From: Pyxicephalus adspersus
Lineage: Eukaryota; Chordata; Amphibia; Anura; Pyxicephalidae
NCBI RefSeq assembly: GCF_032062135.1
Contig: NC_092859.1
Coordinates: 85,668,450-85,732,449, forward strand
Direction of reading: 5' to 3'
DNA: 64,000 nt
In this document: in pieces, positions 1 through 12,440 of the stretch
How the letters are laid out: each line of letters starts with the position of its first letter
Numbering within the stretch: position 1 is the stretch's first letter
Position numbers and translations under genes: made by a program
The notes under the pieces: model-generated
Databases searched by the model: none
Seen by the model: the letters and a program-made list of their open reading frames with translations, nothing else
What the model was told of the DNA's origin: nothing

Positions 1-1528
1 TATTGCGCATGTGTCAGTTCAGCAATTTTTTTTCTCTTTTTAAGAAAGGGCACCTGCATATGCCCGAGCCTCCCAGGATGCGTAACGTAGCTATCCGGGG
101 AGGCTCCGTGCTCCCATTTATTCTCAATCGCCAATTAGGGGGCGGTGCTGCATAGGTACGCTTTAAATGCCAAACCTTACATGTGCCCTTTAGTTAAGAT
201 TTTCTTTTAAAATACCTGTTCACTTTCTACACATCATGCATGGGTATGCATTACATATAAATTAGTAAAAAATCTTTGCCTGTTGTGCTTTTTTTTTTTT
301 TTTTAATAGACAGTATGACAGTATGTTTGCCCACCTTGGTTAGGAATGTGTAGCATTGGGGCTTAAGGACACCCCAAGATTGAGTTGAGGCAGGAGGGTT
401 TGGGAGCCTGCTGGATGATTTTGTCCCTTTGGAGCTTGGAATCCCCCATTGTACAATCTGTTATTACTGGGAGCCACAAATTTCTTTCCTCTGCACTTTT
501 GATGGCCAAATGGAGTGGCATGTTAGGAATGTCTGGGTAGTTAGGGCCAAAGTTAAGGGAATCTTAAAAGTACAAGTTCAAAGATTAGAGACCCACTGGC
601 AGGATCAACAAGGTAACATGGAATTCTAAATGTTATTGGGGGGGGGGGCAAATGTTGTGTAGATGCTTATGGCTGATTGCATCATATATGCAGTTTTACT
701 ATATTGCTGCTTTCCTCTAAGGGCTAGATTACACACTTTGCAGTGGTTGAGCCAGCTGCTGATCTATCACTGTTCCGTGCTACATTTCAGTGAAACAAAT
801 GGGAGCATTCCATTGATAAGCAATGGTGGTTTTCTTCTCATTGCCACTTTTGCTTGTTGGTACAAACCTTAATTCTTATTTGCTGATATGCAGCGGCTTT
901 ATCCTTACATCTGTAGGATTCTTAAGCCAATCATCCTCTATTGTACTTATGTGTACATGGATCTTTCTGTGAGGGACTGAAAAATGTCCTGCAAAAACAG
1001 GATGTGTTTCCTGTTAATAGTCCATAAGTTGCACTTTTCTGAGCTGCACAATATATATGAATTGTAATCTATAGCAAACATGTTACAGTAGTTTCTGTAT
1101 ACCTAAAGTTTTTAGGGGACGATAGAAAGTGCAAGAATCATTGCAATCAACGCCTGTGAAAAAGAAATCCCATATTGAATGAAATATTTTGATCAAGTCC
1201 AAAAGTAAAAAAGTGCTAATACGTAAAAACAATTGGTGCATATTTTAACATGGATTCATGTGGGATAGCAGGAATAATATGTTTAACAATAACCCAAGGG
1301 TAAAAAAAAATCTTCAAGGGTTTGGAGTCATATCCTCGGTCCCCATGCAATGTGTGCCATTCTGATCTATAGAAGGACCTGCACATTGTGGTTTGTGGGG
1401 AGAAGGAGAGACTTTGCTCCAGGCTTACTCAGTATGTATTCTGTATTATCAATCAGGAGGATGCTTAGGGGCTATCATCAGTCGTGCGCCACTAAGCACC
1501 CTTGATCATTTCCACAATTGTCTTGCAG
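1..1528 (+). other. CAND1 intron 1 (3' part)
   Basis: Non-coding sequence ending in a pyrimidine-rich acceptor (tcttgcag) before exon 2. It holds a GC-rich hairpin at 66-106 and homopolymer T and G runs near 290 and 637. The two small ORFs at 429-872 show no coding signature. Confidence 0.8.
66..106. repeat. GC-rich imperfect hairpin in intron 1
   Basis: GAGCCTCCC at 66-74 pairs with GGGAGGCTC at 98-106. After one A/G mismatch, GGAT at 76-79 pairs with ATCC at 93-96, leaving a 13-nt loop. It could be the core of an old MITE or a local structure, and stands out against AT-rich surroundings. Confidence 0.6.
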
Positions 1529-1672
1529 GTTCATGGCAACAAATGACTTGATGACAGAGCTGCAGAAAGACTCTATTAAGTTAGATGATGACAGTGAAAG
1601 GAAAGTAGTGAAGATGATTTTAAAGCTGTTAGAAGACAAGAATGGTGAAGTTCAAAATTTAGCTGTGAAATG
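1529..1672 (+). CDS. CAND1: CAND1 exon 2 (about aa 23-71)
   Basis: Encodes [16 protein letters not shown] through AVK: the first HEAT repeats, which contact the cullin C-terminal/RBX1 side. The donor is TG|gtaagt. Confidence 0.95.
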
Positions 1673-4600
1673 GTAAGTTTGATTTATTTTTTCAAATTTA
1701 ATTTTATCAGTAGCCCGGCAACTGGATCACTTTAAGGATGCCAATTTGGCCAATATGTGCAATGCAGACTCTGATCTTTAGCTGAAAAAGGCCACGATGG
1801 AAGGCACAATTCACTAGGCTATGCACTTATTTGCCCTATTATAATTTGCATTTATTTGATTTCAGATGTTTTTGACCTTTTCAATTAAAATTAAGTTGAA
1901 AAGGCAAATGGGGAAAAAAAAAGCTTTACACTAAAAGTTCATAGGCAATGGTGACCGTGATGCTGTCTGCTGTAAATTGGTGTATGCTTATGTGCATATC
2001 TAACATTTTATCTTTATTTTTTGATAAGCCTTGGACCTCTAGTAAGTAAAGTAAAGGAATATCAAGTTGAGACCATTGTCGACACACTCTGTACAAATAT
2101 GTTGTCTGACAAGGAGCAGCTACGTGATATATCTAGCATTGGGTTGAAGACTGTAATCGGAGAACTTCCTCCTGCATCCAGTGGTGAGTGATTTTTCATT
2201 TTTACAGCTTATTGTACTATATTAAATGATGATAACCACAATATTTTAGTATAACTGCATTCCCAAATTGAAGGGGGGTTAAAGTGGCATCTTATTTGCA
2301 GCATGACTTGTCTCCCAGTGTAAAAGAAAATGTACTATAAATTTGTATCTCTCAAATTAAATTGTTACAAAAAAAACATTCTGTTCGCAAACTTTGGGTC
2401 GGAGACTGACAAGTGAGCCTAGTTATGTGCTGGTAGCTTTAGGCCAATTGCTTAGCATGGGTGCACAGACTGCATGAGTGCCGAGGGTGGCTGCATTAGC
2501 CTTCAGTGATGCTTAGGTAGCCTCCTCTTACATAGAAGTGTGTGTTGGATTTCTGTGAAGGAAAATATTTTGCAGAACAAAGAAAGCTCACACATAGTGT
2601 ATGTAAAATGATATATTATGTGTGTGTTTTTTGTTAGGGATTCTTTTATGTATGCTGAAGGTCAATTAGTAATACATTTGGGACCCCCTACAAGCAAAAC
2701 TGTAGGAAAATTATGCAAGCTTTATTGTTCTCCATAATTTTCTTTCACTTACTAAATGTGTTACATTAGTGCAACATTGAGCGTTACTGATCAAAAAAGC
2801 TTGAATGTATAAAATCTAACTTTTACACATTTATTGTACTACAACAGGATCTGCTTTGGCAGCAAATGTTTGCAAAAAAATTACAGGGCGTTTGACAAGC
2901 GCTATTGCAAAACAAGAGGATGTGTCTGTTCAGTTGGAAGCCTTGGACATTATGGCTGATATGCTCAGCAGGTAAAAGTCTCATATTCTGTGTTTCTAAA
3001 ACTGTTTGTATATAACATGGCTTTAGTTGGTTGATATTTCTATTTATTATGTTGGGCAAGATCAAGCCACTGCAGTTTTTTTATAGTTTAATTTTTTTAA
3101 ATAGGCAGCCTTCAGTACACTTTTTTTGTATTTATCACAGTGAAAACATTACCCTGATCCAATTTAGAGTTACATTTTAAAATGTACCAATAATTGAAGG
3201 ATAATATTCAAAGTCTCCTATGTAATAGAGCTCAGTAGATTTGCTAAATGTAAAGGTATTGCTATTGATTGTTGCACCTTAATCTCCCAGTATAGGTCCT
3301 CCTAATAAAATCAAAGATTATGGATACTTCCCTTGCTGGACACTCTAAAGAATGCTGCTACTTGCATTTAAATTTCCACTTTTGGTGTCTGTAGTTTCAC
3401 ATTCCTTTGAACAACCATTCAGATAACTGTGTGATGTTCCGTATCACTGATAGAAGGTTCTAAAGAGTTTTTGTTTTTTTTCTCTCTAGAATCAGGCCAG
3501 CAAAGGCATTTTATGTAATCTCTCCATGATGGGTCTACTATTGTTTTAAAGCTGGTCTTGCCTATATGGTAAACTATTTTCACCTTTTTTTTTTTTCTTT
3601 TGCAGGCAGGGTGGATTGCTTGTTAATTTCCACCCTTCAATCCTAAGTTGTTTGCTTCCACAGTTAACAAGCCCAAGGCTTGCTGTAAGAAAAAGAACAA
3701 TTATTGCTCTTGGACATCTAGTAATGAGTTGTGGCAACATTGTGTTTATTGATCTTATTGAACACCTGCTGACGGAGCTTTCTAAAAATGATTCCATGTC
3801 TACCACCAGAACCTACATACAATGCATTGCTGCTATCAGTAGGCAAGCAGGCCACCGAATAGGTAAGTCCAAATCTCTTCATTTTTAGTCTTAGTTGATG
3901 CTGTTCGAAAATTGATGAGCAAGCATGTGGCAGAACTGGTGTTTACTGAACAGAAGTTATGAACACTTTAAAAACACCTACATTCACTACATCACTACAT
4001 GTCTGTCTCTTGTATGATCGAAATGGGAAAGGGTTAGAATCTGTTGGTTTTTACTGGTTGTCTAAGGACTTGTTTGGATTTCCTTTTACTTGTTATTTTT
4101 GTTGATAGTGTTGGTATTGGACAAAAAATGTTTGAAAATCTTTATCAGGAACACAAAATCTCAATACATTTAAAGCATTCGGGGGGAAAATAGAAAAAAA
4201 AAAATTTTCTGTCTGTTGCAGAAGCGTCTGCTTTTTCTCATTGTTATTCCAGTGTTTGGTATTCTCTATATACACGGCAGTATGATCTTTTATGCTCTTT
4301 TTCACATTTAAAGGACATCCACAGCCAAGGACATGCTGCATGTAATGGTTTTCTACCACCTAATGACCATATAAAAGGTTACACAAATATTAATATAACT
4401 TATAGTGTACATCATCTTGTGTTCCTACTGTGCAGACAATTTCTCATTCTTGAGTAACAGCTTCTCGGTGGTTAAATCTCTTCACTCAGCTATTTGTGTA
4501 AATGAAGCCTTAGTCAGCTGCACTGTTTTTCTAATCCTCTTGTTATGCTTTTTTCATTTTAGGTGAATATTTGGAAAAAATAATTCCCTTGGTGGTAAAA

Positions 4601-7600
4601 TTTTGCAATGTAGATGATGATGAGCTTAGAGAGTACTGTATTCAAGCATTTGAATCTTTTGTAAGACGGTAAGATTCACAATTTTTGTTGATCAGTGTTA
4701 AGACCAAATCATTGTTTTTGTGCTTACTGTAATAAGTAGCTTAAATGGCATTGCTGTGATAGTAATAATTCCTCCTGTTCAACTTTCAGCTCCAGGCTTT
4801 TGTCAACAAAGTTAAGTTCTGATGGGGTCTTGCGTTTCTTCTGCTTGTATGTGCAGCACATTTTTTGCAGTCTTGGTGCTGTTTGTTTTTTTGTAATTGC
4901 ATCAAGTCACAGTGGGATTGATTAGTTGTAGTAATATCTGTAAGTGTAGTTGGATAATCCTGGTTCCAAAAAAAATGGGTGAAGGTATCGCTATCTTGAT
5001 GTGAGGCAGGTATCCCCACTAAAAACCTTTTTGTAGGGCTGTCCATACACAGATATCTCTTAGATCAGTGGATGGTAACAGAGGTCTGCTTTAATCACTG
5101 CAGTTTCTGATTTGGTAAATGTTGTGAGTTCATGTTTAATACAAACGTTTTTCAGATAACTGTGTCATGCCATACTCTATCTGAAATGCATAACTATATA
5201 AGTATTTGCACATGAACCCGATCATTTACATAGCTAGTCAGGTTGAAAAAAGTACAGCTCCATCAAATTTAACCAAATGTAAAAAACAAGCATACTAGAA
5301 AACCCTGAACTTTCTAGACAGAAACCTATACACATTTATACATACAGTTAATCCAGAGGAAAGTTTGGGGACCCTTATAAAGCATGTTCGTTTGTTCTAA
5401 CAGTGATAAATGTACTTCAGGTTCCCTAAAGCAGGGGTGTCCAAAATATTTTTTCGAGAGCCAGATTTCGTGAGATGAAAATGTGTGGGGGCTGAGCTTT
5501 CAGCATGTACTCAGGGTTAGTGTGGGCGTGGTCTGCACAGCACACGCCCACTATAATGACGTAGGGGATTCCCAGTGCACATCTGGGGACTCCCGTCTTG
5601 CCTAGTAGTGGGCCGATAATTGCAAGGCAGTCGATCAACTCTAATGAAATATATAATAGTTTTTTTGTACGTGTGTATTTTTTACTGTGGTCAACAGTGC
5701 TGATGGGCCTCATAATATTGATTTTATGACTGAGGCTGCGGGCCAGCGGAAATCTGAACACGGGCCGCAATTGGCCTCCGGCCCGTACTTTGGACATGCC
5801 TGCCCTAAGGCAATTGGGACCCCCCCTCATGGGTCAACAGAATACTGCCTTTGTTGTTTGCAATAATTTTAAAGTGAATAAATAAGTTCTCTATATTGAT
5901 TATTTATACATGGTGATTTTATTTCCCCTTTAAACATTAAATCAAAAGTTCTGTTTGAAGTTTCCTAATAAGACATTTAACCAAAATAGCAACTATGAAA
6001 TATTTCATACAGGTGTCCAAAGGAAGTTTATCCACATGTGTCAACCATTATTAACATCTGTCTTAAATATTTGACCTATGATCCCAATTACAATTATGAT
6101 GATGAAGAGGATGATGAAAATGCTATGGATGCGGATGGCGCAGATGACGATGATCAAGGTATTCTTATTCTATTAACATAAAGCTTGATCCCGCCTTGTA
6201 CAGACATTTTATTTATTGATAATCGCTAGCTTACAACTATGTTTGTATTTATCCCGTGCATCTTTGTTTATTCTGGTGTGTTCCTAAGTACAATTTTCTA
6301 AACCCCCAGTCCAAAAACTTCCTGTAAATGCTAAAGGGCTTTTATTAGCTGCACATTCACCATATTACCAGTTTGGCTCAGTTTTGATCTTGACGGAACT
6401 GCCTATATCTAAATGTCTGGTTTAGAATTTCTTCTAAGCAGAACTATTCTTTCATGGGTTTTGTGACTGTTGTTTATTGAGGATGCTATCAGAAGTGCTT
6501 ATTTTATGTGGCATGTTTGGGAACTACTCTGTGTACCTAAAAAAAATTCTGTAGGTTTTGAAAAACATGTAAAGTTTTCATAGTCTTTTCTGTACAGTTT
6601 TACAGTATCTTTCTTGTGCTTCTGACCATTGTCACTGAAGCAGAAAAGGATGCAACATCTATTTACTGTTTACGCCAAAAGAAATGAGGGGCAATTTTAA
6701 TAATGGTAAATAGCTGTCTTAACTATTACTCTCAAGCAGAAGCTGTTTTCTTTGATGCTTATGAAGTTCCCAGAGCTTAGATTTATATTTTCTGGCATTG
6801 CTGAAGTTCATTTTTCTGCCTCTGTTTGGATGCTGTTAAGTCTGCTGTGCAGTTTACGTTGCTTTTCTTGCCAGTCTACTCTGGGAAATTTGGTGCTTTT
6901 ATTGGAAATATGCTGTTACATTACATTCTAAATTATTGGAGAGGAACTGAAGTTTGGGACTTCTACTCTTTGTACATGTCCACATTTTAAAACTTTGGCC
7001 CTTTTCTGTAGGTAGTGATGATGAATACAGCGATGATGATGACATGAGTTGGAAGGTTAGACGTGCTGCTGCAAAGTGCTTGGATGCTGTGGTGAGCACT
7101 CGCCATGAGATGCTGCCAGAATTCTACAAGACTGTGTCTCCTGCACTTATAGCTCGGTTCAAGGAACGGGAAGAGAATGTCAAGGCTGATGTGTTTCATG
7201 CATATTTGTCACTTCTGAAACAGACAAGACCTGTACAAAGTTGGCTTTGTGACCCAGACGCAATGGAGCAAGGGGAAACGCCACTCACAATGCTTCAGAG
7301 CCAGGTTTGTTTTGTAACATCCCAACTTGTCTTGACAAATGTTTATCGCAAGAGGAAGAAAAACCTATGTCTGTTTCTTGTGGCCTGACCTCAGGAGCAA
7401 ATTCTGCATTTATGATTTAGGTCAAATCAATTTTTTTCCCTTCATTGATATAACCTTATGTAATCTGTTCAGTATGAAATTCATAAAATTTGTTCCTAGA
7501 TATTGGCCTTGTATAGTGTAAAGCAGCAGTGTAGAAGTTCAACTGATTGCCTAAACTGTTTTCACTTTTGCTTAAAACTAATGTCAGGTTTATTTGTTGC

Positions 7601-10600
7601 ATCTGTTAAATGTTTAGGTCCCAAACATTGTGAAAGCACTGCATAAACAAATGAAGGAGAAAAGTGTGAAGACGCGCCAGTGTTGTTTTAACATGTTGAC
7701 GGAATTGGTCAACGTGTTACCTGGTGCTTTAACTCAACACATTCCAGTTCTGGTGCCAGGTAAAGCAAGAAATCTAACTACCTATTTTTATGAAAGTGAA
7801 GAAATACTTGCTATTTTTGTCACAGGTTGGTCTGTAATTTTTGATTTGTATGGTAAAAAAGTTTTCTGTTTTTTGTAGGGATCATATTTTCATTAAATGA
7901 CAAGTCAAGTTCTTCAAACCTGAAGATAGATGCTTTATCCTGTCTCTATGTGATTCTTTGCAATCATTCTCCTCAAGTCTTCCACTCACATGTCCAAGTT
8001 CTGGTTTCACCTGTAGTAACCTGTGTTGGAGATCCATTCTACAAAATCACCTCTGAAGCACTGCTAGTTACTCAGCAGCTTGTGAAAGTCATCAGACCTC
8101 TGGACCAGCCTTCTTCCTTTGATGCAACCCCATACATAAAAGATTTGTTTACATGTACAATTAAAAGGTTGAAAGCAGCAGATATTGACCAAGAAGTAAA
8201 GGAGCGTGCAATCTCTTGCATGGGTCAGATTATCTGTAGTTTAGGTGATAATCTGGGCAGTGATCTCCCTAGTACACTTCAAATATTTCTCGAAAGACTG
8301 AAAAATGAAATCACACGATTGACCACAGTGAAAGCCCTGACATTGATAGCGGGTTCTCCTTTGAAAATTGATCTTAGACCAATCTTGGGTGAAGGAGTAC
8401 CTATTCTTGCCTCATTTCTTCGGAAGAATCAGCGAGCTCTAAAACTTGGGACACTCTCTGCTCTAGATATCCTAATAAAAAATTATAGTGACAGCCTAAC
8501 TGCAGCAATGATCGATGCAGTACTGGATGAGCTTCCTCCTCTTATTAGTGAAAGTGATATGCATGTGTCTCAGATGGCCATAAGCTTCCTGACAACACTA
8601 GCTAAAGTATATCCATCCTCTTTGTCAAAGATTAGTGGATCTATCCTTAATGAACTTATTGGTTTAGTGCGGTCACCATTGCTTCAAGGAGGAGCACTTA
8701 GTGCAATGTTAGAGTTTTTCCAAGCCTTAGTGGTGACCGGTACTGCAAGTCTAGGATATATGGACTTGCTCCGTATGTTGACGGGGCCGGTTTATGCACA
8801 GAGCACTGCACTTACTCACAAACAGTCATACTATTCTATTGCCAAATGTGTGGCAGCACTTACTCGAGCATGTCCTAAGGAAGGTCCAGCTGTCGTTGGT
8901 CAGTTTATACAGGATGTTAAAAACTCGAGGTCCACGGACTCTATTCGTCTATTGGCTTTGTTATCACTTGGAGAGGTTGGCCATCATATTGACCTCAGTG
9001 GACAGCTAGAGCTGAAATCTGTTATACTGGAAGCTTTCTCTTCCCCTAGCGAAGAAGTCAAATCTGCAGCTTCATACGCACTTGGAAGCATCAGTGTAGG
9101 CAACCTTCCAGAATATTTGCCATTTGTTTTACAGGAGATAACTAGTCAACCCAAAAGGCAATACCTACTGCTTCATTCCCTTAAGGAAATAATAAGTTCT
9201 GCTTCTGTAGCAGGCCTCAAACCTTATGTTGAAAATATATGGGCTTTACTGCTTAAACATTCTGAATGTGCTGAGGAAGGAACAAGAAATGTGGTTGCAG
9301 AATGTTTGGGAAAACTGACATTGATAGATCCAGAGACCCTTCTCCCACGACTCAAAGGATATTTAGCTGCTGGTAAGTTGTACTGTTTGCAGTTAGTTTT
9401 ATGACTGATGATTATTTATTTTATGACAGTTAGTTTGAACTGATGATTATTCTTTTTATATATATATATATATATATATAATAATTTTTTTTTCTGAAGC
9501 GCACACTTAATTGTGTGTAATTCTTGCGTGACTTCAGTGTACTATTTTTACTGCTTTATGAGCTTTAGGTTGTAGTTGTAAAGAACACTTGTCAAGATTC
9601 ATATATATATATTTTTTTCCTCTCCAGGTTCATCCTATGCACGAAGTTCTGTAGTAACAGCTGTTAAATTTACAATATCTGATCATCCTCAGCCAATTGA
9701 TCCATTGTTGAAGAATTGCATTGGTAAGCATAGAAAGGAAGATAATTCTAAAATGAGTGTTACAGTACATGCATGAAGATTATCATGTTGGCCACACTGT
9801 GATTGGTCCGGTACCTATATATGCGTTATTTTTAAACGGTAATTATATAGCGTCAACATATTACGCAGCACTGCACATTAAATTGAGGATTGCAAATGAC
9901 AGACACCGACACAGGAGGAGGAGGAGGGACCTGCCAGAAGAGCTTACAATCTACCTTTTTGTAAAATATGTATTAAACAAAAAAAACTTTACCACTTTTA
10001 AACTTACATTCCTGTCATTTAAGGTGCATTTAATGTCCTGACATTAGGTAATATATTTAATACTATTGTGAGTGTGTATAACAAAACACAACATGAAGCA
10101 ACTAGGTTTTTACCAACTTGGTAGTATAAGTTGCTATAGGTATTGCATAGAAATGTGTGTGTATAATCATTTCCCACTTGATAATCGTGCATTCTTTTGG
10201 CTGTAATTCTGCCACTGGAGGGATCGGTGACTGAAATGTTAAGATTATTAATCTCCCCTCCTGCACGAATCCCCCTAGTTAAGCAGTTTACTGGATAATA
10301 CATAATGGTGAGGATGATAGCAATGCTGCACCTACGTTTCTAAATCTGCAACCACTTCAAAATTTTTATTCTCACAGATTATGTATTAAAGTAGGGAATT
10401 ACTCCAGATGCCGTCATAAATAGGAATTCTCCATCATCATCAGTAATTTTATCATCCTAAATTGATTAACAGTGTTTTTTTAGTGTTTACACATGTTTGG
10501 TTTAACTTATATACAACTACAGGTGACTTCCTGAAAACACTGGAAGATCCAGACCTAAATGTGAGACGAGTAGCTCTTGTGACATTTAATTCTGCTGCCC

Positions 10601-12440
10601 ACAATAAGCCATCGCTAATCAGAGACTTGCTTGATTCTGTGCTTCCCCATCTGTACAATGAAACTAAAGTTAGAAAGGAGCTAATAAGAGAGGTCAGTAC
10701 TGTGAATTTGTTCGTTTTTCCATTTCCCAGATAGCTGCCGGTTACTAAATGACACTTGTAATTTTCAGGTGGAGATGGGTCCTTTTAAGCATACAGTTGA
10801 TGATGGTTTAGATATTCGGAAAGCAGCCTTTGAGTGTATGTACACTCTTCTTGACAGCTGTCTGGACAGACTGGACATCTTTGAGTTCCTAAACCATGTT
10901 GAAGATGGTCTAAAGGATCATTATGACATAAAGGTAAAGGCGTTTTAAAGATTTCAACTGCGAATGTTAAAAATTTGGCTACAACCAGTTTTTATTGGCG
11001 AAGGAGTGGTGGCAGCATGTAGAATATTTCACATTGTGACCTTGGTCTTAATTCAACTAACTTTGCTTTCCCTTTTAGATGCTGACCTTTTTAATGTTGG
11101 TTAGGCTATCCACACTTTGTCCAAGTGCCGTACTGCAAAGGCTGGATAGACTGGTAGAACCTTTACGTGCCACTTGTACAACAAAGGTATGAACCTAGGC
11201 CTTAATATTATTAGTCTTATATTTCTGCAATTACTTTTGTTAAAACGTGCCAGAAAACAACTTTATTAGAAGCAATACCTTTGATGAGGTTAAGACAGCA
11301 TATTTATTTTAAGGCCTTTAACCACATATGCTTGTGCTCTCCTTTACTTTTACTGCACTCTGCTTCCCTGAACACATAAGAGCAGCAGCCAAGAAAATGT
11401 CTGGTGCTTCTGGCTATGAGCTAACATGTGCCTTACCGACTTTACTATGGAGTAATGGCACAGTTGATTTTTGATGCTCAGGCACAGCTTTGAGGTATAA
11501 AGCTAAAGTATGGTCCTCATACTTTTATGCTTATTTTATCCACATGGATAAAAACAAAAACATGCACTATTTGCAATGTAATTAAATTGTTATGGTAATA
11601 TAAAATGTGTTCTAGAACTGATCAAAACTGAATTATCTCCCCTTTCATTCGTTTATACTATTTCATCCTTCCTATCTTGCCTAAGCTAAAATTTAATGGA
11701 CATCCTATTCATCTGCTAATTTACTTCATTACAATGTCCAGTTAATATGTTGTCTAAACCTAGTTGCATCTGTGCAGTGAACCTTGTTAGAATTAAGGAT
11801 GTCTTTATTCTATATCCTATCCAGTATTGAGTGCTCATTTCACAGTTGCAAGCAGTATTAAAAGAATCATGAGCAAAGGTTGAAAACAAAGTTGCAGAGG
11901 TCTTCCTAAGTTATGTAGCTGGGGAGGGAGGTTTCTAGTACAGTGAAATCAGGCTGGATGAGGTTGCATATTATATAAAAAAAATTGCTTGTTTGTTTAA
12001 AGCAAAGTCCCCAAAAGTACTGCTTTCCACAATTTGACAGTTAACAGCCCTAGTTGAAAAATGTCCATGAAGGGGTTGAAACAGGTAAAGTACAGATTGT
12101 TGTTGAGACCGTTTTTCCTCATGCTTTGGTAATTAAGAACAGAACAGTTTGCTACATTTACTTGCTGTACTGTCTGTATCGCATAATGTTAACAACTGTC
12201 TCCATATGTCTCCAGGTAAAGGCAAACTCTGTGAAACAAGAATTTGAGAAGCAAGACGAACTTAAACGCTCAGCAATGAGGGCAGTTGCAGCACTTTTAA
12301 CCATTCCGGAAGCAGAAAAAAGCCCATTGATGAGTGAATTCCAGTCCCAGATCAGCTCAAATCCTGAACTGGCAGCCATATTTGAAAGTATTCAGAAAGA
12401 TACTTCGTCTGCTAACATGGAATCAATGGACACAACCTAA
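1529..12440 (+). CDS. CAND1: CAND1, exons 2-15 (5'-partial)
   Basis: Cullin-associated NEDD8-dissociated protein 1 (TIP120A) is an all-HEAT-repeat solenoid that wraps un-neddylated cullin-RBX1 and exchanges F-box and other substrate receptors of cullin-RING ubiquitin ligases. Exons: 1529-1672, 2029-2183, 2848-2971, 3606-3862, 4563-4668, 6013-6158, 7012-7304, 7618-7759, 7879-9372, 9628-9723, 10523-10692, 10769-10933, 11079-11186 and 12216-12440. All introns are GT-AG and all phases join. The visible coding length is 3,622 nt plus stop; with the 68-nt exon 1 usual for the family this gives exactly 1,230 codons, the CAND1 length. Near-identity to vertebrate CAND1 as I recall it is evident throughout, for example [18 protein letters not shown], the acidic linker, and the C-terminal ESMDTT. 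CAND2 is a less good fit because the acidic linker and C-terminus match CAND1. Exon 1, promoter and start codon are outside the window. I see no in-frame stop or frameshift. Confidence 0.97.
2029..2183 (+). CDS. CAND1: CAND1 exon 3 (about aa 71-123)
   Basis: Encodes [20 protein letters not shown] through ELPPASS: HEAT repeat helices. The acceptor is gataag and the donor AGTG|gtgagt. Confidence 0.95.
2848..2971 (+). CDS. CAND1: CAND1 exon 4 (about aa 123-164)
   Basis: Encodes [16 protein letters not shown] through MADMLSR. The acceptor is ctacaacag and the donor AG|gtaaaa. It is too short and phase-dependent to stand out as an ORF. Confidence 0.95.
3606..3862 (+). CDS. CAND1: CAND1 exon 5 (about aa 164-250)
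   Basis: Encodes [20 protein letters not shown] through [10 protein letters not shown]. The donor is ATAG|gtaagt. Confidence 0.96.
4563..4668 (+). CDS. CAND1: CAND1 exon 6 (about aa 250-285)
   Basis: Encodes [15 protein letters not shown] through AFESFVR. The donor is CG|gtaaga. Confidence 0.95.
5432..5802. mobile_element. hAT-type MITE in CAND1 intron 6
   Basis: 371-bp element with terminal inverted repeats CAGGGGTGTCCAAA and TTTGGACATGCCTG, the Charlie-like hAT ends. It is flanked by an 8-bp target duplication, CCCTAAAG at 5424-5431 and CCCTAAGG at 5803-5810 (7 of 8 bases match). The interior carries GGGCCGCAATTGGCCTCCGG near the right end. The 134-codon reverse ORF across it is accidental. 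The element is non-autonomous. Confidence 0.85.
6013..6158 (+). CDS. CAND1: CAND1 exon 7 (about aa 285-334), acidic linker
   Basis: Encodes [14 protein letters not shown] through the acidic stretch [16 protein letters not shown] and DDDDQ. The acidic loop is a CAND1 hallmark. The donor is AAG|gtattc. Confidence 0.95.
7012..7304 (+). CDS. CAND1: CAND1 exon 8 (about aa 334-431)
   Basis: Completes the acidic loop ([17 protein letters not shown]) and continues through [19 protein letters not shown] to MLQSQ. The donor CAG|gtttgt is weaker than those of the other exons. Confidence 0.96.
7618..7759 (+). CDS. CAND1: CAND1 exon 9 (about aa 432-479)
   Basis: Encodes [20 protein letters not shown] through QHIPVLVP. 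Phase 0 in, phase 1 out at CCAG|gtaaag. Confidence 0.95.
7879..9372 (+). CDS. CAND1: CAND1 exon 10 (about aa 479-977), large central exon
   Basis: A 1,494-bp exon encoding about 40% of the protein, a continuous run of HEAT repeats from [22 protein letters not shown] sequence to [12 protein letters not shown]. It is uninterrupted, consistent with strong purifying selection. The acceptor is tttttgtag and the donor GCTG|gtaagt. Confidence 0.97.
9457..9482. repeat. (TA)n microsatellite, CAND1 intron 10
   Basis: About 13 uninterrupted TA units, followed by T-rich sequence. Confidence 0.9.
9628..9723 (+). CDS. CAND1: CAND1 exon 11 (about aa 977-1009)
   Basis: Encodes [20 protein letters not shown] through LLKNCIG. 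The acceptor is tctccag and the donor ATTG|gtaagc. Confidence 0.95.
9838..9955 (-). mobile_element. L2-like LINE 3'-end fragment, CAND1 intron 11
   Basis: Reads atatagcgtcaacatattac, then GACAC AGGAGGAGGAGG and AGAAGAGCTTACAA. This matches the 3'-terminal region of the LINE at 55.4 kb (atagtgccaatatattccac, acaggaggagaggacc, gaagagcttacaaac). Only the 3' end is present and it is diverged. Confidence 0.7.
10523..10692 (+). CDS. CAND1: CAND1 exon 12 (about aa 1009-1065)
   Basis: Encodes [19 protein letters not shown] through VRKELIRE. The acceptor is aactacag and the donor GAG|gtcagt. Confidence 0.95.
10769..10933 (+). CDS. CAND1: CAND1 exon 13 (about aa 1066-1120)
   Basis: Encodes [19 protein letters not shown] through GLKDHYDIK in the C-terminal half of the solenoid, near the cullin N-terminus binding face. 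Intron 12 is only 76 bp. Confidence 0.95.
11079..11186 (+). CDS. CAND1: CAND1 exon 14 (about aa 1121-1156)
   Basis: Encodes [19 protein letters not shown] through RATCTTK. The acceptor is cccttttag and the donor AAAG|gtatga. Confidence 0.95.
12216..12440 (+). CDS. CAND1: CAND1 exon 15 and stop (about aa 1157-1230)
   Basis: Encodes [20 protein letters not shown] through [15 protein letters not shown] and ends ESMDTT followed by TAA at 12438-12440. The 1-kb intron 14 before it shows no other exon. Confidence 0.96.
   Translation, partial: VKANSVKQEFEKQDELKRSAMRAVAALLTIPEAEKSPLMSEFQSQISSNPELAAIFESIQKDTSSANMESMDTT

Noticed and set aside
5426..5830. 134-codon reverse ORF
   Set aside because: It spans the hAT MITE, including its terminal repeats, and has no family resemblance.
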